Origin: a virus
Virus record (IMG/VR): IMGVR_UViG_3300045051_000890
Coordinates: 1-28,017 of that record
Reading direction: 5' to 3' (one strand)
Length of the DNA: 28,017 nt
Below the pieces are notes generated by a model. That model was not told the DNA's origin. It did no database searches and was given only the letters and a program-made list of their open reading frames with translations. Position numbers and translations under genes: made by a program. Below are positions 8,765-17,406 of this stretch, in pieces (the first letter of the stretch is position 1; each line of letters starts with the position of its first letter).

Positions 8765-10449
8765 GACCGCCTCCCGCCGCGCGCGCGCACGCCGAGCCCG
8801 AGCCGGCGGATCGCGCCCGGCGCCGGGTCCACGCTCGCCCCGCTCTGGCCGGGGAGGAGGAGCACGGGCTGGACCTTGCGCTCCTTCGCGCGGAGCCCGA
8901 GGTCGAGTCGGGTCACGCGCGGTCCACGCGCGTCGATCGGCCACGCGCGCGCGGCCTCGTCCCAGGCGCGCTGCCCGTCGAGCAGCGCCCGCTGGAGCAC
9001 GTACGGGATGTCGTCCGTCGCGGCGCCGGTGAGCGCACCATTCAGCACCCGGACGATCTCCTGCTCCACGTCCCGCCCGCCCGTGAGGCAGAGCGCGGCG
9101 ATGTAGCTGCCGTCGTGGAGGCAGTCCACATGCCAGTCGGAGTAGGTCTCCCACTCCGAGCCGCGGTCCATCTCGCCGAACGCCGCGAACGCCGGGAAGA
9201 TCTGCCCCTCGTCGTCCTCGCCCACGTCCTCGAGCCAGATCCGGCCGGCCGAGTCGCCCGTGAGGAGCACCTCGCGCCCGCTGCCGAGGATCACCGCGAG
9301 CGCCGCGGTCACGTCGAACCTGTACGGGAGGTCGCGCCGGTCCGCCGAGTCGAACAGATACCAGTGCGAAGCCTTCGTCCAGGTCTTCGCCATGTAGTCG
9401 TAGATCAGGCAGAGCTGGTTCCCGGGAAGGCCCTTCACCGGCACCCACAGCCGGTACTCCGTCGTCTGCCGGAGGTGAACCGCCACGGCGAGGTGCGCCG
9501 AGTCCCAATCGACGAGCTCGTCCATCGTGCGCCGGAGCGCGTTCGACACCGGGACGACCGACTGGATCCCGTCGAAGATGAGGACGTTCTTCTCGCTCAG
9601 GTAGATCAGCGCGTTCCCGACGTTCACGACGCTGCGCGGGGCGATGCAGCCGTGCTGGCGCGCGACCCCGCGCGCGTACGGCGCCACCGAGTCCTCGTCC
9701 ACCATCGCGATGCCGCTGCGCCCGAGCACGGCGAGCCGGTCGTGGATGACGGAGACCGCCTCCACGCTGTCGCCCTCGTCGTTCGAGAGGTCGAAGTTGG
9801 TGCGCGAGGGCCAGACGTTCGCGCCGCCGATGGGCGCCTCGACCGGGATGTTGTCCACGGCCCACTTGTTCTCGGAGAGGCCGATGAGCCGCGGCGAGTC
9901 CGGAGCGCCGGCGGCGACCACGCGATCGCGCCAGATGGCGAGCCGGGACGCGCGCGGCGGCGCCCCCAGGTACGCCTCGTTCTGGACGCCGGCGTCCTCG
10001 CCGGCCATCGCCTCGAGCACGGACAGATCCACGCCGTCGTAGTCGAGGAGCAGCCCGCCCGGCTCGGCGATGATCGTGTGCCCGTCCATCGGCACGGCCG
10101 CCGTCGAGAGCTCCGGCTCGACGCTCGCGGCCTCGGGCGGCATCGCCACGTTCGCCACCGCGCCGGTGCGCCAGCTCACCGTCCCGAGCCCGCCTGCGAC
10201 CGCGCCGAACGGGTCCAGGTAGGCGAGGACCGAGCGCGCCCCGGAGGGCGCGACGTGCTCGTGGAGCCCCGCCACCCGCCGCCCGGACGCATCGGTCGCG
10301 ACAACCGCGCGCCCAGGGCGACGCGAGATCCGCCCGCCCCGGAAGACGACGTTCAGCCCGTCCCGGATCTTCGTCGGGCCGAGCGCGCCGGTCTCGTCGA
10401 TTCCGTCCCAGGGACCGAGATCCGGGTGGATGGCAGCGGGGTTCTCCAC
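8761..10449 (-). CDS. Tail nozzle / stabilisation-type beta-propeller protein (562 aa)
   Basis: GTG start at 10449 with GGGAGG four to five bases upstream. The N-terminus has RDGLNVVFRGGRISRRPG at 29-46, the 'N...r.GrI.rRpG' entry typical of phage stabilisation (P22 gp10-like) and T7 gp12-like nozzle proteins. Successive blade-like repeats follow (GVDLSVLEAMAGE, RDRVVAAGAPDSPRLIGLS, IHDRLAVLGRSGIAMVD, ALIYLSEKNVLIFDG, QLCLIYDYMAKTWTKAS, VLLTGDSAGRIWLEDV), as in a beta-propeller. The C-terminal 95 residues add a VLNGALTG motif at about 468 resembling that of the three small neighbours. Length fits the family. It should form the hexameric tip of the short tail below the adaptor, and is the best single marker that this is a podovirus-type virion. 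Confidence 0.75.
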   Translation of the reverse strand: MENPAAIHPDLGPWDGIDETGALGPTKIRDGLNVVFRGGRISRRPGRAVVATDASGRRVAGLHEHVAPSGARSVLAYLDPFGAVAGGLGTVSWRTGAVANVAMPPEAASVEPELSTAAVPMDGHTIIAEPGGLLLDYDGVDLSVLEAMAGEDAGVQNEAYLGAPPRASRLAIWRDRVVAAGAPDSPRLIGLSENKWAVDNIPVEAPIGGANVWPSRTNFDLSNDEGDSVEAVSVIHDRLAVLGRSGIAMVDEDSVAPYARGVARQHGCIAPRSVVNVGNALIYLSEKNVLIFDGIQSVVPVSNALRRTMDELVDWDSAHLAVAVHLRQTTEYRLWVPVKGLPGNQLCLIYDYMAKTWTKASHWYLFDSADRRDLPYRFDVTAALAVILGSGREVLLTGDSAGRIWLEDVGEDDEGQIFPAFAAFGEMDRGSEWETYSDWHVDCLHDGSYIAALCLTGGRDVEQEIVRVLNGALTGAATDDIPYVLQRALLDGQRAWDEAARAWPIDARGPRVTRLDLGLRAKERKVQPVLLLPGQSGASVDPAPGAIRRLGLGVRARGGRRS

Positions 10450-10461
10450 TGGCCTCCCGGG

Positions 10462-10794
10462 CTACTTCGCGGGCGGCGTCGCCGGAGGGGTCGCCGGCTT
10501 CGCGGGCGCCTCCGCGGCCTTCGGGACCACGGCCACGATCCGGTTCGGCGCGGTGCTCTCCTCGGCCGGCTCGTCGTCGAGCGGCTCGAGGAACTTCCCG
10601 CACTTGTAGAGCAGCCAGCCGCCGACGTTCGGCGGGACCGAGAGCACCGCGCCCTTCTCCGGGAAGTGGTACTCCACTCCCTCGCAGGTCTGGGTGAGCT
10701 GGTCCTTCTCCTTCTCGACGGTCTGGTTGCGCGGCTTGCCCGAGACCCGCACCTGGACCTTCTCGACGTTCCCGCCCTTGTAGCGAAGCTTCAT
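10462..10794 (-). CDS. Small hypothetical protein with Pro/Ala tail (110 aa)
   Basis: ATG at 10794; a GGGAG lies just upstream in the short gap. Residues 1-72 look like one small beta domain (MKLRYKGGNVEKVQVRV, then GVEYHFPEKGAVLSVPP and GGWLLYKCGKFLEPLDD). The last 25 residues are Pro/Ala/Lys-rich (KPATPPATPPAK) and probably disordered. The domain style resembles small phage proteins made next to adaptor genes, but I cannot name the family. It sits between the adaptor and the nozzle in the late operon. Confidence 0.6.
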   Translation of the reverse strand: MKLRYKGGNVEKVQVRVSGKPRNQTVEKEKDQLTQTCEGVEYHFPEKGAVLSVPPNVGGWLLYKCGKFLEPLDDEPAEESTAPNRIVAVVPKAAEAPAKPATPPATPPAK

Positions 10795-10805
10795 GGTCTT
10801 CTCCC

Positions 10806-11513
10806 TCAGTAGTGGCTCGAGCGGCGGATCCGCCGAGTCCTCTGCTCGCTGGAGCGCGACAGCGCGCGCCGCAGGTCGATGAACCCCTCGGTCACGTCCG
10901 TGTCCACCGGGGTCCGCAGCATCTCGTCCTTCTTGAAGATCATCTGGGCCGCGACGAGCGCCACGAGGTCGTGGTGGTCCATGAGCCGCCCGGCGAGCGG
11001 CTGGTCGAGCGGGGTGCCGAGGTCGAGCAGCGACCGCGCGAACCAGACCTTGAGCGTCGGCGAGCCGGCCGGCGGCGGGGTGAGCCAGATCCGCTGCCCC
11101 TCCACGAACCAGCGCGTCCCGGACAGCGGCGAGCGGCCCTGCGCGGGCTCGATGTCCGCGTGGTCCATCGCGTTGTCCACCGGGTCGATCTTGTAGAAGT
11201 CGGCCCCCTCCTGGATCTTCACGAGCCCGAGCTTCGCGATGGGCGACCCGGAGAACGCGAAGGAGAAGTCGTCGGCGAACTCTGGCGCCACCTCGCCCGC
11301 AACGACCGCGAACGAGAGCCCGTTCACGGGGTAGGCGAAGTTCTCGGACCGCTCCAGCCAGGGGTCGAGGTTCCACTCCAGGCACCGCTTGTAGACCTCG
11401 CGGTTCGCCCGGTTCGCGTCCCGGATGATCTCCGCCTCCGTCACCAGCCCGGTGTCGGTGGCCTTCTCGTTCACGATGTCGCGGATCGCCTGGATGAGCT
11501 CCGTCCGGGTCAT
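10806..11513 (-). CDS. Head-tail adaptor-like protein (235 aa)
   Basis: ATG at 11513, two bases after the upstream TGA; no clear ribosome site, so it is probably coupled to the gene before. The N-terminal helices (MTRTELIQAIRDIVNE, TEAEIIRDANRANREV YKR) are followed by beta-rich segments (NFAYPVNGLSFAVVAGEV, RWFVEGQRIWLTPPPAGS, LKVWFARSL). A C-terminal helix pair contains HHDLVALVAAQMIFKKDE. Helical entry, 'TPPPAGS.tL.v.f' and a C-terminal 'lv..aA......' helix is the layout of phage adaptor or gatekeeper proteins that plug the portal in podophages. The position downstream of the capsid and upstream of the nozzle agrees. The family is inferred by pattern. Confidence 0.65.
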   Translation of the reverse strand: MTRTELIQAIRDIVNEKATDTGLVTEAEIIRDANRANREVYKRCLEWNLDPWLERSENFAYPVNGLSFAVVAGEVAPEFADDFSFAFSGSPIAKLGLVKIQEGADFYKIDPVDNAMDHADIEPAQGRSPLSGTRWFVEGQRIWLTPPPAGSPTLKVWFARSLLDLGTPLDQPLAGRLMDHHDLVALVAAQMIFKKDEMLRTPVDTDVTEGFIDLRRALSRSSEQRTRRIRRSSHY

Positions 11514-11516
11514 CGC

Positions 11517-12023
11517 TCAGACCCCCACGATGCGCCGGCGAGGCGCGAGGATCTTCGCGTAGTCGGGCCGCCCGCCCAGCCCCATCTCGTCGGCGAGCTT
11601 CGCGAACTGCCCCCGGTAGTAGAGCGAGCGCGCCATGAGGTCGTCCCGCTGCGCCTTCGCCTTGCGCGCCCGGCGCGCGCGGATCTCCGCCATCAGCTCG
11701 CGGGCCACGTCTCGCTTGTGCGAGTCCCGCTTGATGAGCCCCTCCCGGATGATGTTCGGGTCGAGGGGGAGGTACTGGCCGCTCTCGTCCTCGAGCACGA
11801 ACGCCACGTCCTCGAGCGGCGCCACCTCGCGGATGATCGACGGCCCGCCGGCGCGCACCGTGCCGTCGTCGTCGATCGCGACGGGCCAGCTACGCGCGCC
11901 GGTCAGCATCTTCCGGCGCACGTAGACGGTCCACCGCTCGCGGATTGGGTCGAGCCGCACGACCAGGCGCTCGTCGTCGAACTCCCTGCGGAGCCGCTGG
12001 GAGACCTCCCGGGCCGTGTACAC
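11517..12023 (-). CDS. Hypothetical virion-region protein (168 aa)
   Basis: Starts at GTG 12023 with AGGGAGG immediately upstream; a longer open frame exists but would overlap the neighbouring gene. Residues 1-50 look like a small beta domain binding around RLDPIRERWTVYVRR. Residues about 60-100 contain VAPLEDVAFVLEDESGQYLP and PNIIREGLIKRDS. The last 70 are strongly basic and helical (RDVARELMAEIRARRARKAK). I do not recognise a named family. Its place between the capsid-decoration region and the adaptor suggests an assembly or virion protein. Confidence 0.6.
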   Translation of the reverse strand: MYTAREVSQRLRREFDDERLVVRLDPIRERWTVYVRRKMLTGARSWPVAIDDDGTVRAGGPSIIREVAPLEDVAFVLEDESGQYLPLDPNIIREGLIKRDSHKRDVARELMAEIRARRARKAKAQRDDLMARSLYYRGQFAKLADEMGLGGRPDYAKILAPRRRIVGV

Positions 12024-12034
12024 GGGGCCTCCCT

Positions 12035-12502
12035 CTACAGGTCCGGGAGGACGTGGACCGCGCACTCGACGGACGGGGGCGTCCCGTACGCCGCGTCGTG
12101 CGTGATGAGGACGTGCAGGGTGTCGCCCGGGAGCACCCGCTGGACGATCTCCGAGGCGAGCAGCGTCGGCTTCGTGCAGCCGGCAGGCGTCGCGATCGCC
12201 CCGTTCCCCGTCTTCGTGTCCACCGCCGCGCCAGCCCCGGCCGCGCGGGTGAGCAGCGCGGTTGCGTCGGTCACCGCGAGCGGCGCGATGCCGGCCCGGG
12301 TCCGGACGAGCTGCGCGGTGAAGTTCGCGCCCGCGCCCGCGCCCGCGTCCCGCTGGCAGACGACGAACCGCTTGATCTTGCCGCGCTCCGTGACGACGCC
12401 GAGCTCGATCTTCGTGGTCGTGACCGCCGCGCCGTGCGACCCCTCGTACCGGACGTGCCGCAGCGCCGACCTGCCCGCCACCTCGCGAACGTTGAGACCC
12501 AT
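12035..12502 (-). CDS. Putative capsid decoration / small head protein (155 aa)
   Basis: ATG at 12502 with GGAG seven bases upstream; an upstream in-frame ATG at 12595 lies in the terminator hairpin region and lacks a ribosome site. The protein looks beta-rich (TTTKIELGVVTERGKIKRF, then RVLPGDTLHVLITHDAA and SVECAVHVLPDL). It has a long Ala/Gly/Thr-rich centre and a C-terminal strand pattern close to that of the beta-rich trio (GDTL.V...). The gene directly after a major capsid gene often encodes a decoration or stabilising protein. No sequence motif proves this here. Confidence 0.55.
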   Translation of the reverse strand: MGLNVREVAGRSALRHVRYEGSHGAAVTTTKIELGVVTERGKIKRFVVCQRDAGAGAGANFTAQLVRTRAGIAPLAVTDATALLTRAAGAGAAVDTKTGNGAIATPAGCTKPTLLASEIVQRVLPGDTLHVLITHDAAYGTPPSVECAVHVLPDL

Positions 12503-12564
12503 CTTCCTGCTCCATCCAGCAGCGACCGCCCTCGGGCCGGGGTGCTTCGTCGTGGAACAGCAGC

Positions 12565-12602
12565 GAGGGGCGTGGCGGGCGGGCGGGCCGGCCACGCCCC
12601 TC
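12565..12602 (-). terminator. GC-rich hairpin after the major capsid gene
   Basis: A perfect 12-bp stem (GAGGGGCGTGGC at 12565-12576 with GCCACGCCCCTC at 12591-12602) and a 14-base loop lies in the 113-base gap between the capsid stop and the next gene. One more C-G pair extends it. There is no T-run on the minus-strand 3' side, so it may act as a partial terminator or mRNA-stabilising stem that raises capsid expression over downstream genes. Confidence 0.6.
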
Positions 12603-12615
12603 GTGCTACGTCAGG

Positions 12616-13950
12616 CTACCAGCCGACCGGGAGCGACGCCGGCGTGGCGAGGCCGTAGATGCGGCAGATCGCGTTCCGCATCACCGTGCCCCAATTCCCC
12701 GCCCAGCCCCAGAAGCCGACCTGCGCGTGCTTCTGGCCTGTCGAGTCCCGCCACGGGGTGAGGTACTGCCCGTCGGCCTGCTCGAGCAGCTCGATCCCGT
12801 AGAGCTCGATGTACCGGAGCACCTTCGAGTCGAAGACGTTCAGCTCGTCGACCGGGAGGTCGTCGTCCATCTTGATGCGGAGCTTCTTCCCGTGGACGTT
12901 GACGATCACGTCCTCCTCGTCGGCGCCGAGCCGGGTGGGCTCCGCGTCCACGAACCGCTTGTCCTTGTAGGAGCCCTCGTCCCCGTAGATGAGGCCGTGC
13001 CCCTGGTTCCCGTGGCACCAGATCGTGTTGAACATCGTGTTCGACCAGCGCCGGTACAGCATGGCGATCGCGCTCACGATCGCGGGCGAGACCGGGGCGC
13101 CGGCGGCGTCACGGATGATCCCCTTCCAGGCGGAGACCGTGGTCGCGCTGATGTCGAGGTAGCCGGTGGCGGGGTCGAGCGTGCCGTCATCCGCCATGAG
13201 TCGGAGACCCGCGGGCTCGTACGACAGGCGGGCAGCGCCGCTGACGTACGCGTTCTTCTTCCGGATGATCACGTCGCCGAGCGAGATCACGCCGGCCGGG
13301 ATGACGGCGCCCGTGCTCATGCCGAGCGTGAACGAGGTCTCGTCGATCACCGTGATGCACTTGAACCACGGCGAGGCCGTCTGCCCGTTCGCGTCGAGCG
13401 CGACGCCGTTGCGCTGGGTGATGGCCGCGGGGCCGTCCCAGATGTCGAGGATCATCCCGTCCGCGAGGAACTTGGTCGTGTTGACCGAGCACGTCGCGGT
13501 CGCGCCGCCGCCGGCCACCGCCGCCGTCAGTGTGGCGAGGATGCCGCGCCCGTCGCCCACCGCGACCCGGTTGAGGTCGCGCTTGAAGATCTCCTGGGAG
13601 GTCTCCTGGACGAGGGTCATGCCCTCGGCGAACGCGTGCTTGTCGCCCTTCGAGGCCACCATGAGGTCGTGGCTGATCTCGAACGGGATGTGGATGTACT
13701 TCGGGGTGATCGTCCCGTTGTACACCCGCTCCGTCTGCCCGGCCTCGAAGTAGTCGTCGGCGCTGCGGGCCGCGACCATCTGGTTGAACGCCAGGTGGGT
13801 CGCGAACTCGTACTGCTTGCCCTTGCCGTCGAACTTCTTCGCGGTGAACGCCTTCAGGAAGAACGCCTGGCTCTTGACCCCGCTGTTCAGCGAGGGCTCG
13901 TACACGGTCTTGAGCAGCTCGCCCAGTACCGCCCTGGTGTTGATCGTCAT
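12616..13950 (-). CDS. Major capsid protein (444 aa)
   Basis: ATG at 13950 with GGGAG upstream. The N-terminus (ELLKTVYEPSLNSGVKSQ, then FFLKAFTAKKFDGKGKQYEF) has the opening and 'G.....' strand style of HK97-fold capsid proteins. It continues with an N-arm/E-loop-like region (AARSADDYFEAGQTERVYN, ITPKYIHIPFEISHDLMVA) and a spine-helix-like stretch (GMTLVQETSQEIFKRDLNR). The C-terminal half has long beta and loop regions (SAWKGIIRDAAGAPVSP, YRRWSNTMFNTIWCHGNQ) and ends NAICRIYGLATPASLPVGW. Position (after a scaffold-like gene and portal) and length match. A strong hairpin follows the stop. The fold is inferred from pattern and context, not from an alignment. Confidence 0.8.
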   Translation of the reverse strand: MTINTRAVLGELLKTVYEPSLNSGVKSQAFFLKAFTAKKFDGKGKQYEFATHLAFNQMVAARSADDYFEAGQTERVYNGTITPKYIHIPFEISHDLMVASKGDKHAFAEGMTLVQETSQEIFKRDLNRVAVGDGRGILATLTAAVAGGGATATCSVNTTKFLADGMILDIWDGPAAITQRNGVALDANGQTASPWFKCITVIDETSFTLGMSTGAVIPAGVISLGDVIIRKKNAYVSGAARLSYEPAGLRLMADDGTLDPATGYLDISATTVSAWKGIIRDAAGAPVSPAIVSAIAMLYRRWSNTMFNTIWCHGNQGHGLIYGDEGSYKDKRFVDAEPTRLGADEEDVIVNVHGKKLRIKMDDDLPVDELNVFDSKVLRYIELYGIELLEQADGQYLTPWRDSTGQKHAQVGFWGWAGNWGTVMRNAICRIYGLATPASLPVGW

Positions 13951-13988
13951 GTCCCTGCTCCCTGTTCGCTACGGGTGAGCGAGACCGC

Positions 13989-14906
13989 CTACCGCGCGGC
14001 CTTCTCCAGGAACTCGAGCGCGCGCTTCGCCGTTCCCTCGGGCGAGTGGTCCACCTTCTGCGGCGGCTTCCTGCCGGGGGTCGGAGTCGAACCGGGGACG
14101 ATCGGAGTCTCCGTCGCGTCCCGCTTCTTCTCCTCGACGTACGCCTGGTTGAACTTCCCCACCCCCTCCTCGAGCTGCTTCACGAGGGTGTCGCAGATGC
14201 GATCGAGACCGATGCCGGCCTTCATCGCCTGGGGGGTGGACCAGACAGCGGCGGCGAGCTCCTCGAGCACGGGGAAGTGGCTGAACCACTTCTCGTGCTT
14301 CTGCTTCGCGGCCTGGAGGTCCAGGTGCGCGCGCTGGAGAACTTCGCGGCTCTTGGTCTCGCGCTGGAACTGCGCCTTCTGCTCCTCGAACCGACGGGAG
14401 ACCTCCTCCTCCGTCATGTACTTCGGCGCCGGCTTCTCCTTCTTCACGCCGAGCGACTCGAGGAACGCCTCTGCGATCCCGCCCTTGATGGCCGCGGGGT
14501 CGAACTTGGAGGAGAGCTCCCGGAGCTGTCCCAGCTCCTCGAGCACGGGGGCGAACTCGGTGAGGAGCGACTGCCGCGCCTCCTTGAGTGCCGTCTCGCG
14601 CGCCCGCTTCTCCGCGCGCGTCTCCCACGCCGACCGCATGGCCTTCACGCGCTCGTGCGGGATGCCCCTGCCCTCGCGGTCCTCGCGGATCGCGACTTCC
14701 AGCTCGTCCTCGGCCCCGCCGTCGTCCGCCTCGTGCGAAGGCGTCTCGCGCGGCTCGGTCCCGAACATGCGGGGGAACGGGTGTGCGTCACCGGCAGGCG
14801 CGGCCGGGCTTCTCACGCCAGGGGCAGGCGCGGCGCCGCCTCCGGAGCCGCCCGCGGGGGCGTCCTCGGGTGCGGAAACCATGCGCTTCGCTGCGAACAG
14901 GTACAT
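13989..14906 (-). CDS. Probable scaffolding protein (305 aa)
   Basis: ATG at 14906 with GAGGGAG upstream. The first 55 residues are Pro/Ala/Gly-rich and look disordered. Residues about 65-290 are almost wholly charged helix (RAEKRARETALKEARQSLL, EEEVSRRFEEQKAQFQRE, HLDLQAAKQKHEKWFSHF). A Pro-rich linker precedes a basic C-terminal helix (TAKRALEFLEKAAR) of the kind that touches capsid subunits. This helical, low-complexity composition between portal and major capsid is typical of scaffolding proteins. No protease motif is seen, so capsid maturation by cleavage is not indicated here. Confidence 0.7.
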   Translation of the reverse strand: MYLFAAKRMVSAPEDAPAGGSGGGAAPAPGVRSPAAPAGDAHPFPRMFGTEPRETPSHEADDGGAEDELEVAIREDREGRGIPHERVKAMRSAWETRAEKRARETALKEARQSLLTEFAPVLEELGQLRELSSKFDPAAIKGGIAEAFLESLGVKKEKPAPKYMTEEEVSRRFEEQKAQFQRETKSREVLQRAHLDLQAAKQKHEKWFSHFPVLEELAAAVWSTPQAMKAGIGLDRICDTLVKQLEEGVGKFNQAYVEEKKRDATETPIVPGSTPTPGRKPPQKVDHSPEGTAKRALEFLEKAAR

Positions 14907-14934
14907 CGCTTCTCCCTCGCGGCCCTACGTCCGT

Positions 14935-14954
14935 GTCGTGGACGAGTCGTGGAC
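14935..14954. repeat. Short direct repeat in the portal-scaffold gap
   Basis: GTCGTGGAC occurs at 14935-14943 and again at 14946-14954, an 11-base period, inside the 97-base gap between portal and scaffold genes. It is the second longest gap inside the late operon from terL to the tailspike (after the 113-base capsid gap) and could hold an operator or internal promoter, but no -35/-10 pair is evident. Confidence 0.35.
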
Positions 14955-15003
14955 CGACGGGACAAGCATCCGGCAGCGACCGGCGACCTAGCAAGCCGAT
15001 GCA

Positions 15004-17403
15004 CTACGGGTTGGGCGGCAGCGAGCCCGGCCCCGGGCCTGGCCCCGGAGGTCTCGGGACGCCCGGGAGGCCCGCCGCGCGCTCCGCGGCCGACTCCGGA
15101 GCGCCGGGAAGCGCCTCGCCGCCGACGCCGCCACCGCCGGGCGGGATCCCACCCTGGAGCGCCTGCGGAGAGCCGGTGGAGGGCGGGATCAAGTCGCCGC
15201 CAGCGTCGCCTCCGCCCTCGCCCGCGGCCTCCGGGAGCGGCGGCGGGGCGCCGGGGACGACCTCGGTGCCGGTGGGCATCGGCATGGGGTTGATCGGGGT
15301 CTCGATCGGCCCGCCGAGCTTGAGAAGCTGGTGCCACTCGAACAGCGCGTCCACGAGCGCGCGCTTCTGGGGCGGCCACTCGCGGTACTCGGCCGTCTTC
15401 CGGAGGTTCCGGTCGATCTGCTGCTGGTGGATCGCGTGGTTGTCGAAGATGAACGCCTCGATGCGCAGCGCGCGGAGCACGTACCGCTCCGACATCCTGT
15501 TGCCCTCCCGCTCCGCGAGCGCCTGCGCCTCGGCGATCACCTCCGGCGCGAACTGCGTGGGGGCGTTCTGGAGCCGGAAGATCATCTCGTCCGCGTTCTG
15601 CCGGTCCTGCTCCTCCTCGGAGTAGATCTCGGTGTCGAAGTCCCCCAGGTCGAGCAGCCGGAGGCCGATGTCGGGCTTGAGCCAGCCCTTGTCCATCCAG
15701 TTCTCGATCCGGTCCATGCGCTCCGTGCGCGACATGAGCAGCGACGACATGGGCTGGACGATGATCTCGTTGCAGCCGTCGAGGTCCGCGCCGATGAAGC
15801 TCACCACCTGGATCCGCCGGTCGCGCCCGACGAAGCTCTCGAACCTGTCCTCGGTGACCTTCTCCCGGAGCAGGCCGAGCGCCATGTTCCCGAACGCCGT
15901 GAGCGACCACTCGATCAGCATCGCCACGAGCGCGAGCACCGTGCCGGCGTACTCCTGGAGATAGGCCGTCTGCCGGCCCGACCGGACCTCGCCGGAGGTG
16001 CGCCCGGAGAGCACGTCGAACGAGCCGCCCAGCTCCTTCACGATGCCGATGAGCGCGTTCCGGATCTCCACCTCGCCCGGGCGCGTCTCGGGCGGCGCCA
16101 GGTGCTCGGGCTTGAACGGCGCCCAGTACGAGATAATCTCCGTGTCCGTCCGGTCGAAGGCGTCCTTGTCGATGTTCGCCTGCTCCGGGATGAGCGTCTT
16201 GTAGCGCAGCACCTTTCGGCGGTGCTCCTGCTGCGAGAGCTCGATGTTGATGACCTGATTGATGTCGAGGAGCTGGCGCGCGGTCGAGGTGGACCAGAAG
16301 GAGTTGGTCTTGATCTCGTCGAACTCGACGAACGGGATGTCCGGGTAGCCGCGCGGCGTCGGCGTCAGCTCGCGCTGGCCGTCCTTCCGCACGGCGATCT
16401 TCCCGTTGATCGAGACCGCGCGGAGCCCGTTCGGGAAGTCCTGCGACGGGCGGCACCACAGCTCCTTCACCGGGACGAGCCCCTCGAGCGACGACCCGGG
16501 TGCGTGGGTGAGCCCCTCGAGCTCGCGCCGCGCCTGGTCGATCGAGGAGGTCTCCTCGGCGAGCTTCTTGAGCGCGGCCTCGTCCTCCTCGTTGAACTCC
16601 CACCGGCGGAGTGCCTCGCCGATCGGCTTGAACGACGTGTGCAGGAGCCGCTGCGCGCCGCGCGCGCTCGTCGGGTCGAGGTCCATCGCGCCCGGGTTCA
16701 CCAGGATCTCGTGCCCGAAGACCACGTCCACCCGGAGGTCGCCCTCCGGAACGGCCGGGAGCGGCTTCCCGTCCGGCCCCGGGCGCGACTTCGCCGGGCC
16801 GAGCGTCGGGTCCCAGTAGACCTTCCAGAAGCTCTTGCCCGTGACGAGCATCCAGAGCAGCGCCTCCGCCAGCTTCCGGGGAAGGTGGAGCTTCCGCCAG
16901 TACGCCTCGAGCACGCGCACCGCGAGCCGCGTGGCGTTGCGCGCGTTCTCGTCCGGGCGGCCCGGGAGACCCTGGAGGATCGGCCGCGACTTGATGAGGT
17001 GCGCGAGCCGCGTCTGGACGAGGTGGAGGATGTAGTTCAGGACGAGGTGCGGGATGTCCTCGTCCTCGAGATCCACGAGGTTGCCGCTCTCGTCCCAATC
17101 GCCCCAATGCTTTCCGTTGTAGTACCGCCAGGCGATCTGCCACGACGCCTCCTCGTCGTAGCGGAGCTTGCCGCCGTCCTGCTCGAGCTCCTCGATCATC
17201 CGGAGGACGGTCTCGTCCTCCACGTCGGCGTACTCGTCCTCGTCCTGGGGCGGCTTCTCGGTGGGCGAGATCACGAGGTCGAGGATGTTCGCGGGGGAGC
17301 TGGTCGCCGGGGGCTGCTGGGCCGCCATGATGAGCTCGAGCAGCTTCCCCATGCCGAGCGCCGCGGGGGCCGCGGGCGGCGGGGCCATCGTCGTGGGGTC
17401 CAT
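15004..17403 (-). CDS. Portal protein (799 aa)
   Basis: ATG at 17403 with GGAGGG six bases upstream, three bases after the upstream stop. The N-terminal 50 residues are Pro/Ala-rich. The portal domain begins with WQIAWRYYNGKHWGDWDES at 88-106, a 'W...Y.G.hW' signature common in podophage portals. It is followed by PHLVLNYILHLVQTRLAHL (119-137) and EALLWMLVTGKSFWKVYWD (about 167-185). Later come VPFVEFDEIKTNSFW-like wing and stem segments and the LDINQVINIELSQQEHRR helix; the 60-residue Gly/Pro-rich end is disordered. Portal subunits form the dodecameric ring through which TerL pumps DNA. Its place next to terL, with scaffold and capsid downstream, strongly supports the call. Confidence 0.85.
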   Translation of the reverse strand: MDPTTMAPPPAAPAALGMGKLLELIMAAQQPPATSSPANILDLVISPTEKPPQDEDEYADVEDETVLRMIEELEQDGGKLRYDEEASWQIAWRYYNGKHWGDWDESGNLVDLEDEDIPHLVLNYILHLVQTRLAHLIKSRPILQGLPGRPDENARNATRLAVRVLEAYWRKLHLPRKLAEALLWMLVTGKSFWKVYWDPTLGPAKSRPGPDGKPLPAVPEGDLRVDVVFGHEILVNPGAMDLDPTSARGAQRLLHTSFKPIGEALRRWEFNEEDEAALKKLAEETSSIDQARRELEGLTHAPGSSLEGLVPVKELWCRPSQDFPNGLRAVSINGKIAVRKDGQRELTPTPRGYPDIPFVEFDEIKTNSFWSTSTARQLLDINQVINIELSQQEHRRKVLRYKTLIPEQANIDKDAFDRTDTEIISYWAPFKPEHLAPPETRPGEVEIRNALIGIVKELGGSFDVLSGRTSGEVRSGRQTAYLQEYAGTVLALVAMLIEWSLTAFGNMALGLLREKVTEDRFESFVGRDRRIQVVSFIGADLDGCNEIIVQPMSSLLMSRTERMDRIENWMDKGWLKPDIGLRLLDLGDFDTEIYSEEEQDRQNADEMIFRLQNAPTQFAPEVIAEAQALAEREGNRMSERYVLRALRIEAFIFDNHAIHQQQIDRNLRKTAEYREWPPQKRALVDALFEWHQLLKLGGPIETPINPMPMPTGTEVVPGAPPPLPEAAGEGGGDAGGDLIPPSTGSPQALQGGIPPGGGGVGGEALPGAPESAAERAAGLPGVPRPPGPGPGPGSLPPNP

Positions 17404-17406
17404 GCG

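Noticed and set aside
10462-11385. Long minus-strand frame suggesting a 307-aa protein
   Set aside because: Its first two thirds overlap the adaptor gene in another frame; only the last 110 codons, with their own start at 10794, look real.
14080-14110. GGTTCGACTCC on the minus strand resembling another T-loop
   Set aside because: Only three stem pairs can form, and the bases are ordinary codons (Gly-Ser-Thr-Pro) within the scaffold gene.
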